Positions 45,786 to 54,683 of a DNA stretch of 64,000 bases are shown piece by piece. The stretch is from positions 92,358 through 156,357 of the forward strand of contig JAEYNP010000108.1 of the NCBI GenBank assembly GCA_023412495.1. Direction: 5' to 3'. A model generated the notes under the pieces. That model had not been told where the DNA came from and did no database searches. It saw only the letters and a list, made by a program, of their open reading frames with translations. A program made the position numbers and the translations under genes. Within the stretch, counting starts at the first letter, position 1; the number at the start of each line of letters is the position of its first letter. The stretch is from Pseudomonadota bacterium. Its GTDB lineage: Bacteria > Desulfobacterota > Desulfobulbia > Desulfobulbales > Desulfocapsaceae.

Positions 45786-45914
45786 GATGGACTCGTAAAA
45801 AGTCCGATCTACTTCGTTGTAGGTCTGAAACGGCGCTTCGCTGTACCATATGTACTGCCAAAGCGCCGTTTAAGACAGTACGCCTCGTATATCGAACTTT
45901 TTCCAGAGTCCATC
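45786..45914. repeat. MITE-like inverted-repeat element
   Basis: 129 bp with imperfect terminal inverted repeats: GATGGACTCGTAAAAAGTCC and the complement of ATCGAACTTTTTCCAGAGTC plus CATC. Inside is an 11-bp perfect stem, AAACGGCGCTT (45828-45838) with AAGCGCCGTTT (45861-45871). It has no coding capacity. The rest of 45711-46514 has no gene I can support; the frame on the minus strand at 45870-46205 partly reads through this repeat. Confidence 0.65.
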
Positions 45915-46514
45915 TCCACGGGTTGGAGCACTTTTTACGGCTTTATCAAGTTTCGGTTTTGCTTCAATACAGCACCTGTTACAGGATTGCCGGAGACAAT
46001 AACCGACGACGCACCGCAAGAGGCGATAATAGGCTCGGTTTTTGAATCTCTCTAGTCCCAGGAGGTTAGCGGCCGGAGTTAAACAATGCGGACAGTGGCT
46101 GGCTCCTGAATAGCAATTTTTTCGAGGAGTCTTAAGAACTTCCTTCGCCGGAGAAATAATGCAAATAGGCCGTTCGGTAGCCTCATCTTCACCGGCGGTT
46201 GTCACCCCGTCTTAAACGATCGAGGGAAATATTTGCGCAGTACTTCCTCGTCCGGCGCAGAAATCGGAAGATCTTCGATCAATATAGATGCTTTTTTCCA
46301 GATATCATAAAGGCCTACTACCCATTGAATTCCCACTGCATCTTAGAATCAGTTTGATGTAAGGTTCGGCGTTAATATCAAGGCAATCTGGCAACAATAT
46401 CCCGGTGCAGCGCGCCAAGTTGTGGGGCGTTCCGAAAGTCATCCGCATTATACTTTTTCCCAGCACAATCAGCCGCCGGCGTAATCCTGCTGGCGAATTT
46501 TGTCAGGAGAAGAT

Positions 46515-48704
46515 ATGGAAAAAGCTTTACGTCATCTGGGCCTGGTGCTGCTTCTCATAGAACTCGCGCCAATTTTCGTAGTCACCACGGCCACGGCTAC
46601 CGATAACGAGGAGGGAATTCTTGTCGGCAGGATTTCTCATGTCGAAGGAAAGTTGCTGCGCTATGTCGAAAAGGAAAAGGACTGGGTCGTTACGGTCAAG
46701 GACTCGCCGTTCGGCCTCGAGGATGCCCTCTACTCGGAGGAAGATTCCAGGGCGGAATTCACCCTGCCGAACAGGACCTGGCTGCGCATCGGCGGGAATT
46801 CCCAGATTCAGCTCATAGACCTTAATCCTGATGCCACCACCGTAGATGTCGGCTCCGGCCTTGCCCGACTTTACAACAGGCAGGACGATACGTTTATCAA
46901 GGCAACTACACCATACGGATATGTGGTGGCTTCAGGGGACACGGTCTTCGATCTCTACGTTGGCGATGAGTCGATGGAGGTGATTGCCATGCGAGGTACG
47001 GTCGAGTTCGTCCACGAACGTTCGGATACCAGGTACGAGGTGCGCAGCGGTTCGTTCTCCATAATAGCCGACCATACGGAGACGGCGAGAGGCAGCGGAA
47101 CCGTCGATGCAGAGTGGGACGACTGGAACGGCGAACGCGATGCCGTCTGGGACAAGCGGCTGCGGGGCAAGAATTACTCGGCGGGGCATGTGCCGGAACC
47201 TCTCCGTGACGATGCCCATGTGCTGGACGAAACCGGCCGCTGGGAGCGGGTCCACTATGACGGTGAATACCGCCAGATGTGGAGGCCGATCCGGGTGGAA
47301 CACGGCTGGCGGCCGTTCACGGAAGGCCGCTGGGTCTCATATTACGGCGACCACTGCTGGATTCCAAACGAGCCGTTCGGCTACATTACCCATCATTACG
47401 GCTCATGGATTTACGTCGAGCCGCGCCGAAGCTGGTACTGGGTCCCGCCGGTCACCCGGGTTGTCGCCTCCACCCCGCGATTTTACCTCCGCTTCGGCTG
47501 GTATCCCGGCCGGGTAAGCTGGATTCACCGCAATACATTCGTGGGCTGGGTGCCGCTCGCGCCCTGGGAACGATACTACTGCCATCGGCCCTGGGGACAC
47601 CGGACGGTGGTCGTCAACCCTGCCGTTTCGGTCGATGTCAACATCAATCTCGCCAGCTTCTCTTTCATCAACTATGCCGTGGTGGTCGATCACGACCATT
47701 TCTTCCGCGGCATCAGATACACACCATTCACCCATAAAGTCGGCAGAGACGTGATCATCAACAACTACAGCCCTGTAACGGTCATCAACAATACGGTGAT
47801 TAACAACTACTATAAGAACAACCGCCGTTTCGCCTACAACGATGTAGAGGTTTTCCGTAAGCCGCACGGCTCGGTCATCGATCGGATTTCAAGGAATTAC
47901 AGGATAAAAAGCGAATTCGGGGGCATCGGCAAGGATCGGATAATGAAGGATATGTCCCGGATCAAAGCCTCAGCCGAGCCGTCGGTCAAAAAGGAAAGCC
48001 GTCATCTCTTGATTGCCAATAAGCTGGTGGATCACGATAAGAACCACAACTCCCTGGACAGTCTCTCCTTTGACCGGAAGGAACTCAAGGGTCGGGAGCG
48101 GAAGGCCGCCGACAGCAAGATCACACGGTTCAGTGCGGAAAGAGGGGAAAAAACCGGGTCGAAAGGGAAAGGGAAACATTCAGGCGCAGACAAGCTGACC
48201 CTGCAGCAGGACAGGATCCACGCCGGTAGGGAAATGAAGTCACTGGGTCTGCAGGATGTGGGAGAAAGCAAACATATCCGGAAAGAGGATAAGCGGGAGC
48301 AGGGCGGGGGCGGCAAGAAGGCTGCAACCGAGTGGATTATGAAGTCCCCTACGAAAGACCGCCAGGAAGGGGGGCGGCAGGAACAGAAATCCTCCGGCGG
48401 CAAGGGTCGTGGGGGTGATGTGAAGGCAGCTATGGAACGGGGCGGCGGCAAGAAGGACGGCCGGCAGGAAGTCCGGGGAGATCAGGAGCCCAGGGAGTCC
48501 GGGAAAAGGGTGAAGCAGGAACCCGGTCGCTGGCATGATCAGGTGCAACAGGCGGAACGAAAAGGAGGATCCCGAAAGGAAGAGGCTCAAAACCGGCAGC
48601 AGGAACAGCCGCAACGGCAGAAAGGCGGGGGCAAGCAGGTCCGGCAGGAAGACATTGTCATCGCCCAGGAACATGGAAAAAAAGGGGGAGGCAAGAAAGA
48701 TTAG
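46515..48704 (+). CDS. FecR-domain secreted protein with Trp/Tyr-rich core and Gly/Lys-rich tail
   Basis: About 729 residues from ATG 46515, which follows AGGAG. A signal peptide (LVLLLIELAPIFVVTTATA) leads into a FecR-like beta domain (residues about 30-180: VGRISHVEGKLLRYV, RTWLRIGGNSQIQLIDL). The middle is rich in Trp, Tyr and Pro with WRPIRVEHGWRPFTEGRW-like repeats as in the DUF6600 family. The C-terminal 200 residues are highly charged with KGGGK and QEQ repeats. It is likely periplasmic or surface-attached. The function is unknown; the tail might bind acidic polymers. Confidence 0.8.
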   Translation: MEKALRHLGLVLLLIELAPIFVVTTATATDNEEGILVGRISHVEGKLLRYVEKEKDWVVTVKDSPFGLEDALYSEEDSRAEFTLPNRTWLRIGGNSQIQLIDLNPDATTVDVGSGLARLYNRQDDTFIKATTPYGYVVASGDTVFDLYVGDESMEVIAMRGTVEFVHERSDTRYEVRSGSFSIIADHTETARGSGTVDAEWDDWNGERDAVWDKRLRGKNYSAGHVPEPLRDDAHVLDETGRWERVHYDGEYRQMWRPIRVEHGWRPFTEGRWVSYYGDHCWIPNEPFGYITHHYGSWIYVEPRRSWYWVPPVTRVVASTPRFYLRFGWYPGRVSWIHRNTFVGWVPLAPWERYYCHRPWGHRTVVVNPAVSVDVNINLASFSFINYAVVVDHDHFFRGIRYTPFTHKVGRDVIINNYSPVTVINNTVINNYYKNNRRFAYNDVEVFRKPHGSVIDRISRNYRIKSEFGGIGKDRIMKDMSRIKASAEPSVKKESRHLLIANKLVDHDKNHNSLDSLSFDRKELKGRERKAADSKITRFSAERGEKTGSKGKGKHSGADKLTLQQDRIHAGREMKSLGLQDVGESKHIRKEDKREQGGGGKKAATEWIMKSPTKDRQEGGRQEQKSSGGKGRGGDVKAAMERGGGKKDGRQEVRGDQEPRESGKRVKQEPGRWHDQVQQAERKGGSRKEEAQNRQQEQPQRQKGGGKQVRQEDIVIAQEHGKKGGGKKD

Positions 48705-48748
48705 GGGCTGTCGGATTATAGCAATTATTTTCAGGGCGGCTGGACGTG

Positions 48749-48816
48749 GTGGACAGAGTGGACGTTATGGACTGGATGGACATGATCAACCCAGTCCACT
48801 CAGCCACTCTGTCCAC
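48749..48816. terminator. Hairpin between the FecR gene and nifB
   Basis: GTGGACAGAGTGG (48749-48761) pairs perfectly with CCACTCTGTCCAC (48804-48816), and GGACTGG/CCAGTCC pair inside. It separates convergent genes, so it may terminate both, although T-runs are lacking. Confidence 0.6.
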
Positions 48817-48855
48817 TCGGAATGTCCGTAAGAAAGAGCGGTAGTTCCCGCCGGC

Positions 48856-50127
48856 TCAACCACAGCCCCCTCCGGAACCGCTGCAGGTCCCGGATGCGCA
48901 GGGATTTCTCCGGCCTCGCAGAAAGGCTGCGTTTCTGTTTTCGTAGACGATTCTCAAACCTTCCTCGATGAAGCCCGAGGCCTCGACCGGACGAACCCCG
49001 GATTTTTTGAGGATATCGTAGGGAGTTTCGCCGACGCCGCTGACCAGCACGGCCCGGCAATCCCCCAGGATCCTGGCCAGTTGATGCCAGCGCTTGATGC
49101 CGCCGCCGATGGCGGGTGTGGCGCGGTCTTCCACCTTCTGAAAGCCATCATTCGTCTGCTCCCAGATTTCCAGGACCCGGGCTTCGCCAAGATGCTTGTT
49201 CACCAGGATTCCCTCCTCAGTGGCCACAGCCACATAAGGCCGCTCCGCCTCAGGCGCCGGCTGACTGGTAGAGCAGGCGGTCAGGCAACTCTGAAACTCC
49301 CCGGTGCGGTCCTCGCCCAAGAGGCCCACGGCATCGGCGCGGCAACGCGTGCAGTGGCGCATCTGCGGCAGATACTGCTCGGCCTCGGCCCGAACCCGCT
49401 CCATCATCTCCTTGTCCGGCTGCGGCAATGAGCCGAAGGGGGTGTTGACGTTCGGGAACATGGCCATGCAGTTGAGCAGGTCGACTCCCAGTTCCTTCAT
49501 GGTCCGGGCCACCTCCACCACGTGGGTGTCGTTGACGCCGGGGATGACGATGCAATTCACCTTGACCGTTATGCCATGGGCCTTGAGCCGTCGGATGGCC
49601 GCAAGTTGGCGCGAAAGCAGCAGTTCGGCTGCCTGCCGACCACGGTAGACGATATTGCCTTCCGACACCCAGCCATAGATCTTCATGCCGATTTCCGGAT
49701 CCACGGCGCAGACCGTCACCGTCACATGGCTCACCTGGAGCTCGGCCAGGGTTTCGATATAAGGGCCGACCCCGAAACCGTTGGTGGAGACGCAGAGCAG
49801 GATCCCTGGATGGTTCCTCTTAGTCTTGCGAAGGGTTGCGATGGTTTCCGGGCCGTTGGCGAAGGGATCGCCGGGGCCGGCGATGCCCGCCACCGTGATT
49901 CGCGGTTCCTTCTCCAGCACCTTCTCCATGTAGGTCTCCGCCTGGGCGGGCGAAAGGATGGTGCTGGTGACGCCTGGCCGCGACTCGTTGACGCAGTCGT
50001 ATTTGCGGTCGCAGAAATTGCATTTTATGTTGCACTTCGGGGCGACCGGCAGGTGGACCCGGCCGAATTTGCCCTTCGCCTCGGCGTTGAAGCACGGATG
50101 GTTGCGAAAATCGGTAGAGGTTTTCAT
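48856..50127 (-). CDS. nifB: FeMo-cofactor maturase NifB (radical SAM)
   Basis: A 423-residue protein. LPVAPKCNIKCNFCDRKYDC carries the CxxxCxxC radical-SAM cluster motif plus the extra Cys; ESRPGVTS and AGPGDPFANGPETIATL follow. The C-terminal domain (VAVATEEGILVNKHLGEA) is NifX-like, and the extreme C terminus is Cys/Gly-rich (CASGTCSGSGGGCG). It builds the 8Fe core (NifB-co) with SAM, inserting carbide. It is the last gene of nifENB; the 26-base gap after nifN suggests one transcript. Confidence 0.98.
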   Translation of the reverse strand: MKTSTDFRNHPCFNAEAKGKFGRVHLPVAPKCNIKCNFCDRKYDCVNESRPGVTSTILSPAQAETYMEKVLEKEPRITVAGIAGPGDPFANGPETIATLRKTKRNHPGILLCVSTNGFGVGPYIETLAELQVSHVTVTVCAVDPEIGMKIYGWVSEGNIVYRGRQAAELLLSRQLAAIRRLKAHGITVKVNCIVIPGVNDTHVVEVARTMKELGVDLLNCMAMFPNVNTPFGSLPQPDKEMMERVRAEAEQYLPQMRHCTRCRADAVGLLGEDRTGEFQSCLTACSTSQPAPEAERPYVAVATEEGILVNKHLGEARVLEIWEQTNDGFQKVEDRATPAIGGGIKRWHQLARILGDCRAVLVSGVGETPYDILKKSGVRPVEASGFIEEGLRIVYENRNAAFLRGRRNPCASGTCSGSGGGCG

Positions 50128-50153
50128 GGTATTCCTTAAGCCTGCAATTGAAA

Positions 50154-51506
50154 TTACATGTAGCTGTAGCCGATGGGCGAATCGCTTTGTTTCTTCTCGA
50201 TCACGGTGTTGGTGATCAGGTCGAACAGACTCTGGGCGCCCTGGTAGCCGAGGTGGAGAATTCGTTGGCCGCCGATCCGGTCATGGATCGGGAAACCGAC
50301 TCGTATCAGCGGCAGGTTCTCCTTACGGGCGAAGGCATAGCCCTTGGAATGACCGACAACCAGTTCGACTCTAAGTTCTTTGGCCTGTTCTTCGATGTCG
50401 TAAAAATCGACATCCTCCAAAACCATGGGCATCTCGCAGTCAAGGCCTAGGGTGGCGGCGGCGATTCCTTCTGCCATCCGGCCGCTTTTGCCGCCGGAAG
50501 CGCAGAGCACGGGGCGGATGCCGATCTCTGCCAGGAAGCCGGTGAGTCCCACCACCAGGTCTTCCTCGCCGTAGACCACCGCTCGTTTGCCGAAGATGTA
50601 TTTGTGGCCGTCGACCATGCTGTCCACCAGCCGGCCGCGGGCGGCGAAATGGTGCTTGGGGACCTCACGGTCGCAGATCCCCGCCAGCAGCTCGAGAAAG
50701 TTGTCGGTGGCCCGGATGCCGATCGGCAGGCCGGTCCGGAGCAGCTTCACGCCGTGCCGGTTGAGGAGAAATGTTCCGGCAGTCTCCGCCGGCAGGGTCG
50801 CCCCGAGCTCGACCGTCACCATAGCCCCGGCCATCCCGCGGATGTCGGAAAGCCGCGTGCCGCCTTCGGGAATGAGCGGATAATCGAGCAGGGCGGGCCC
50901 GTCCAAAGTATCCGAATAGTCGGGCAGGATGGTGGCGGCCATGCCGAAATCGTCCATGACCGAGCGGAGATAGCGGATGTCGGCGGGGGAGACGAAGCCG
51001 GGGAGCAGGTTTACGCGGCCGTTCGGTTCCACCTCGTCCGCCAGCTGTTCCACCACCGCCTTCACTGCCGCATGAAAGCCTTCCAGGTGGGTGCCGGCGT
51101 AACTCGGGGTCGAAACATGGACCAGCAGCGGGGCCTCCGCCCTCCCGAATTCCTTCGCGTATTCGGCCAGGATCATCGGCACGTTATCTCCGATGGTCTC
51201 GGTCAAGCAGGTGGTCGCGACGCCGATCAGCGTGGGCGTGTATTTGGCGGTGACGTTCTTCAGGCCGAGCTTCAGGTTCGGGCCGCCGCCGTAGATGGCG
51301 TTCTTTTCCCCCAATGAGGAGGAGGCGATGTCGATCGGCTCGTTGAAGTGGCTGATGATATAGCGCCGCATATAGGTGGCGCAGCCCTGGGAGCCGTGCA
51401 GGAAGGGTACGCAGCCCTCGATGCCGCGAAAAGCGATTGCAGCGCCGAGGGGCTTGCACAGTTTGCAGGCGTTGGTGGTGGCGGTGTAGTGGGGCATCTT
51501 GCTCAT
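50154..51506 (-). CDS. nifN: Nitrogenase cofactor scaffold NifN
   Basis: A 450-residue NifN. The N terminus NACKLCKPLGAAIAFRGIEG and FLHGSQGCATYMRRYIISHF keep P-cluster-like Cys positions, and GVATTCLTETIGDN is the third. With NifE it forms the alpha2beta2-like scaffold on which NifB-co matures. It overlaps nifE by four bases (ATGA). Confidence 0.96.
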   Translation of the reverse strand: MSKMPHYTATTNACKLCKPLGAAIAFRGIEGCVPFLHGSQGCATYMRRYIISHFNEPIDIASSSLGEKNAIYGGGPNLKLGLKNVTAKYTPTLIGVATTCLTETIGDNVPMILAEYAKEFGRAEAPLLVHVSTPSYAGTHLEGFHAAVKAVVEQLADEVEPNGRVNLLPGFVSPADIRYLRSVMDDFGMAATILPDYSDTLDGPALLDYPLIPEGGTRLSDIRGMAGAMVTVELGATLPAETAGTFLLNRHGVKLLRTGLPIGIRATDNFLELLAGICDREVPKHHFAARGRLVDSMVDGHKYIFGKRAVVYGEEDLVVGLTGFLAEIGIRPVLCASGGKSGRMAEGIAAATLGLDCEMPMVLEDVDFYDIEEQAKELRVELVVGHSKGYAFARKENLPLIRVGFPIHDRIGGQRILHLGYQGAQSLFDLITNTVIEKKQSDSPIGYSYM

Positions 51507-52861
51507 GATCTTTTCTCCTTGATTCTCCGCGGGACGAATTTCCAGACCGGGCTCATGACCGAGCCGTAAACCTCGCGGGCGAAATTGAGCATCCCGGTAA
51601 AGCCTGCCAGCATCTCCTTACGCTCGTGATTGTGGTCGCAGAAGGCCACGCCAAGCTTGTAGGCGATGGGCCGTTCCTTGACGCCGCCGACGAAGACATC
51701 GACATCCTTCTCTTTCAAAAAGGACGACAGCTCGAGCGGGTTGGCGTCGTCGACGATGATGGTCCCCTCGTCGGTAATCTGGGACAGCTCCAGGTAATCC
51801 TCCTTGGTGCCGGTCTGGGAGCCGACCATCACCACGTCCATGCCGATCAGCCGGAAGGCCTTGACCAGGGAAAAGGCCTTGAAGGCGCCGCCGACATAGA
51901 TGGCGGCCTTCTTACCGGCCAAAGCTTTTTTGTACCTGGCCAGCTCCGGCAAGAGCGTGGCGAGTTCCTCCTTGACTAGCTGCCGGGCCTTCTCCATCAT
52001 CATGGGATCGCCGAAATGGCGGGCCACGGTATAGAGGGACTCGGCCATGTCCTCGACGCCGAAGTAGGAGACCCGGACCGCCGGGATGCCGAAGCGCTCG
52101 CGCATCATGTTGGCCAGATCCATGGTGGCCCCCGAGCACTGGACGACGTTCAGGGCCGCGCCGTGGCAGCGCCGGATATCGTCCACCCGCCCGTCGCCGG
52201 TGATGTTGGCGACCACCTCGATGCCGATCCGTTCGAAGTATTCGCGGATCAGCCATATCTCGCCTGCGAGATTGAAGTCGCCGAGGATATTGATGGAGTG
52301 TCTGCCGATACCGGCAGTGTCGCCGGTACCGACCAGCCGACCCATGGCGTTGCAGGCCGCCTCATAGCCCGCCCGCTTGTTGCCCTTGAAGCCCTCCGAC
52401 TGGACCGGCAGCACCGGAATGCTTTTCTTCTCCGATACCTTTTTGCACACCGCCTCCAGGTCGTCGCCGATCAGGCCGACGATGCAGGTTGAATAAACGA
52501 AGGCGGCTTTCGGCTGGTGGAGGTCTATCAGTTCATCGAGGGCCTTTTCGAGTTTTTTCTCGCCGCCGAAGATCACATCCAGCTCCTGGAGATCGGTGGA
52601 GAAGGAGAGGCGGTGCAGCTCCGGCCCCGACGACAAGGCGCCACGGATGTCCCAGGTGTAGACGGCGCAGCCGATCGGCCCGTGCACCAGGTGCAGGGCA
52701 TCGGCGATGGGATAGAGAACAACCCGGGAGCCGCAGAAGACACAGGCCCGCTGGCTCACTGCGCCGGCCAGGCTGTCTTTGTTGCAGTCCAGTTCGAAGG
52801 GGGCGGTTCCTTTTCTGTGGATCTGTTTGGTTCTTTCCTTTAGGAGGGGGAGAGTACTCAT
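51503..52861 (-). CDS. nifE: Nitrogenase cofactor scaffold NifE
   Basis: A 452-residue NifE. VSQRACVFCGSRVVLYPIAD and LVHGPIGCAVYTWDIRG contain cluster-binding Cys, and YSTCIVGLIGDDLEAV the third. It resembles NifD in fold and partners with NifN. First gene of nifENB; ATG 52861 has AAAGGA 12 bases before. A consensus sigma-54 promoter stands 51 bases upstream. Confidence 0.96.
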   Translation of the reverse strand: MSTLPLLKERTKQIHRKGTAPFELDCNKDSLAGAVSQRACVFCGSRVVLYPIADALHLVHGPIGCAVYTWDIRGALSSGPELHRLSFSTDLQELDVIFGGEKKLEKALDELIDLHQPKAAFVYSTCIVGLIGDDLEAVCKKVSEKKSIPVLPVQSEGFKGNKRAGYEAACNAMGRLVGTGDTAGIGRHSINILGDFNLAGEIWLIREYFERIGIEVVANITGDGRVDDIRRCHGAALNVVQCSGATMDLANMMRERFGIPAVRVSYFGVEDMAESLYTVARHFGDPMMMEKARQLVKEELATLLPELARYKKALAGKKAAIYVGGAFKAFSLVKAFRLIGMDVVMVGSQTGTKEDYLELSQITDEGTIIVDDANPLELSSFLKEKDVDVFVGGVKERPIAYKLGVAFCDHNHERKEMLAGFTGMLNFAREVYGSVMSPVWKFVPRRIKEKRS

Positions 52862-52875
52862 CGGCTGTGTCCTTT

Positions 52876-52913
52876 GCTCAAGGTGGATAACTGTTGTTTA
52901 TCCTCCTTTGAGC
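52876..52913. repeat. Inverted repeat overlapping the nifE promoter
   Basis: GCTCAAGGTGGATAA (52876-52890) pairs with TTATCCTCCTTTGAGC (52898-52913) with one mismatch/bulge. On the minus strand it runs from the -12 element to beyond the expected start site. It could be a leader hairpin or an operator. Confidence 0.6.
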
Positions 52914-52926
52914 AAGGGTCGTGCCA
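52912..52926 (-). promoter_or_regulatory. Sigma-54 promoter of nifENB
   Basis: Minus strand reads TGGCACGACCCTTGC, an exact TGGCAC-N5-TTGC (-24/-12) match. Start expected near 52900. No TGT-N10-ACA site was found in the 250 bases upstream. Confidence 0.9.
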
Positions 52927-53178
52927 GAGTGGATTTTTGGATAAATATTTAGTAATTTCAATAATATGTGAGGACAGCTAAAGGCGTTTGGCGGGAGCGT
53001 TCGGGGGCTTGCGCCACCCGGCAGAGAGAAACGCTACAAAAGTGAAGGAAAGCGACTCTTTTTGTAGTTTTTGCCGGTACGGGGGACAGGGTTTGAGAAA
53101 AAAGTGATGAGGGCTGAGTGCGGAGTACTGAGTAAAAAAAGGTGACATGCCCCACCCTCAGTACTCATCACTCATCAG

Positions 53179-53601
53179 TTAGCGCACCACCAGCACCGAG
53201 CAGGGGGCGGTCTGGAGTACCCGTTGGGTGACGCTGCCGACAATCATGCTGGCCAGGTTGCTCAGTCCCCGGGAGCCCATGATGATAAGGTCGCAGTTTT
53301 CGATCCTGGCGATCTCTGGGATCATCTTCCCGGCCGGTTCTTCCATGATTCGGTCTTCAACCGCAATTTCCGCCTTCTGCAGCCGCTCGAGGAAAGGCCC
53401 TATCAGCTTTTCGCTCTCATCGAGGATGTCGGCTATCTGTTTATCCCGATAGGGTTGGCCAAGAATGACCGGGAACTTCTGATGACAGTACACCAGGATG
53501 GCTTCGGCGTGCAGCAATCGCGCAAACTCGATCGCCTTGTCCACCACCCCGTGAGAATGTTCCGAACCGTCTATGGCAACCAAAATCTTTTTTCGATCCA
53601 T
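53179..53601 (-). CDS. Universal stress protein (UspA family)
   Basis: A 140-residue protein from ATG 53601 (MDRKKILVAIDGSEHSHGVV); the frame is open further upstream but that part is not protein-like. It has the classical Usp ATP-binding C terminus GSRGLSNLASMIVGSVTQRV. It lies between the two nif operons in the same direction. Usp proteins bind ATP and act under stress; no specific nif role is known. Confidence 0.92.
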   Translation of the reverse strand: MDRKKILVAIDGSEHSHGVVDKAIEFARLLHAEAILVYCHQKFPVILGQPYRDKQIADILDESEKLIGPFLERLQKAEIAVEDRIMEEPAGKMIPEIARIENCDLIIMGSRGLSNLASMIVGSVTQRVLQTAPCSVLVVR

Positions 53602-53689
53602 GACTTTTCTCCCTGAGTTGAGCTGCAAAGTATCCGGATGCGTTTCGCGGCGCCTATGGTTGAGAAATCGCAATCGACCGCCCCCCACA

Positions 53690-53857
53690 AATACCTTCAC
53701 GAAACTCATTTCTAAGATCACGAAATTATTTTCTAATGCGGGCTGATGCCCGCAAAACCCAAGGGTCGTCATCCCCTCCCACAGCAGAGGGGATAAGTAC
53801 CTTCACGAAATTCATTCTCAAAAACAAGAAATGAATTTCTAAGGTACTAAGGTACTC
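53690..53857 (-). repeat. Dispersed intergenic repeat, copy c
   Basis: The longest copy, inverted relative to copy a. It contains AAGTACCTTCACGAAATTCA, a CCCCTC/GAGGGG hairpin, AACCCAAGGGT and GCGGGCTGATGCCCGC. Part of the core recurs at both ends of the copy, suggesting a nested duplication. It fills the 320-base gap between usp and the small nif-tail gene. Confidence 0.72.
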
Positions 53858-53922
53858 AAGGCTGCTGGAAGAAGATAAGTGTTGGCGGGGGGTTGTCCAG
53901 TCGGGAACTGCTGAGGGGTGCG

Positions 53923-54249
53923 TTACAGCCTATTTTCCCTGAGATCGAGATCGAGGCTATTTTTATTTCGTTCATTCGGTGTCAGCCGGTACGTGCCCTT
54001 CGTGGTGATGGCGAGGCGGTAACGACTGCCGGCGCTATATAGTGCTTCGGCAATCCCCGCCCTCTTGTCGGCTTCCGAGTCGGTGTTGAAAAAGAGGCTG
54101 ACCTCTTCGCCCTTTTCCTCCATGCGAAGGAGAAAGGCGTTGTGTTCGACGAAAACCAGGTCTTCGTAACAGTGGGTCACTTGAAAACCGAGGCTGTCCA
54201 GGACATTCTTGAGGATACCGAGTGGTCTGTAGGGGATGGGCTGGGACAT
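53923..54249 (-). CDS. Small hypothetical protein at the end of the nif operon
   Basis: A 108-residue soluble protein (MSQPIPYRPLGILKNVLDSL, ending NSLDLDLRENRL) with alternating helix and strand but no Cys motif. It starts 11 bases after the HEPN gene. I do not recognise the family. Its position suggests a nif accessory role. Confidence 0.7.
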   Translation of the reverse strand: MSQPIPYRPLGILKNVLDSLGFQVTHCYEDLVFVEHNAFLLRMEEKGEEVSLFFNTDSEADKRAGIAEALYSAGSRYRLAITTKGTYRLTPNERNKNSLDLDLRENRL

Positions 54250-54260
54250 TGTCTTGTGAT

Positions 54261-54683
54261 TCAGTGGGTTGCGCCGGTTGGGGCGTCATAGAGGTGAGGA
54301 TGAAGAACTGCCCGCAGTTCCTCGCCGATGGACAGGAACCTGATCACGTCCGTTTCGGTTGGTGTGCGGATGTTGAACTGTTCGAGATCGCAAATCTCCT
54401 GGAATTCATCCAGATAGAGGAGCTTTTCGGCGATCTCCGGAATCTCGCCGAGATGAAGTTGCAGTGCCCGGAGCAGATCGGCCATAGTATGATTCTCGGC
54501 CAGGTCACCGTTTTTCATTAAAAAGGCCATGATCAGCTTTTCGATGGCCATGCAGGTCAGGTTGTAGAGCGTCTCCGCCGAAAAGGCCTTTTTCTTCTTC
54601 TCGTAGGCTCCTTGAGCGGTTTTCAGAAACTGTTCTCCGTCGCGCCGGTAGTCGCGCCAGTTGTCGATCTGGACAAGTCTCAC
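54261..54683 (-). CDS. HEPN-domain-like protein of the nif operon
   Basis: About 140 residues from GTG 54683, whose GTGA overlaps the stop of the preceding GNAT gene. Helical throughout; AETLYNLTCMAIEKLIMAFL followed by HTMADLLRALQLHL gives the HEPN look (the paired helices and an H-T-M in place of the common RxxxxH/HxxR motif). The start farther upstream in the frame would overlap the GNAT gene by 144 bases and is unlikely. In nitrogen fixers, uncharacterised HEPN-like proteins occur with nif genes; the role here is unknown. Confidence 0.6.
   Translation of the reverse strand: MRLVQIDNWRDYRRDGEQFLKTAQGAYEKKKKAFSAETLYNLTCMAIEKLIMAFLMKNGDLAENHTMADLLRALQLHLGEIPEIAEKLLYLDEFQEICDLEQFNIRTPTETDVIRFLSIGEELRAVLHPHLYDAPTGATH

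Noticed and set aside
45870..46205. 111-codon minus-strand ORF with CPHC motif
   Set aside because: Its C-terminal third is read through the MITE-like repeat and the rest lacks a ribosome binding site or recognisable domain.
49522..50139. Plus-strand ORFs opposite nifB, nifN, nifE, nifK and nifD
   Set aside because: All are shadows of strongly conserved nif genes in GC-rich DNA.
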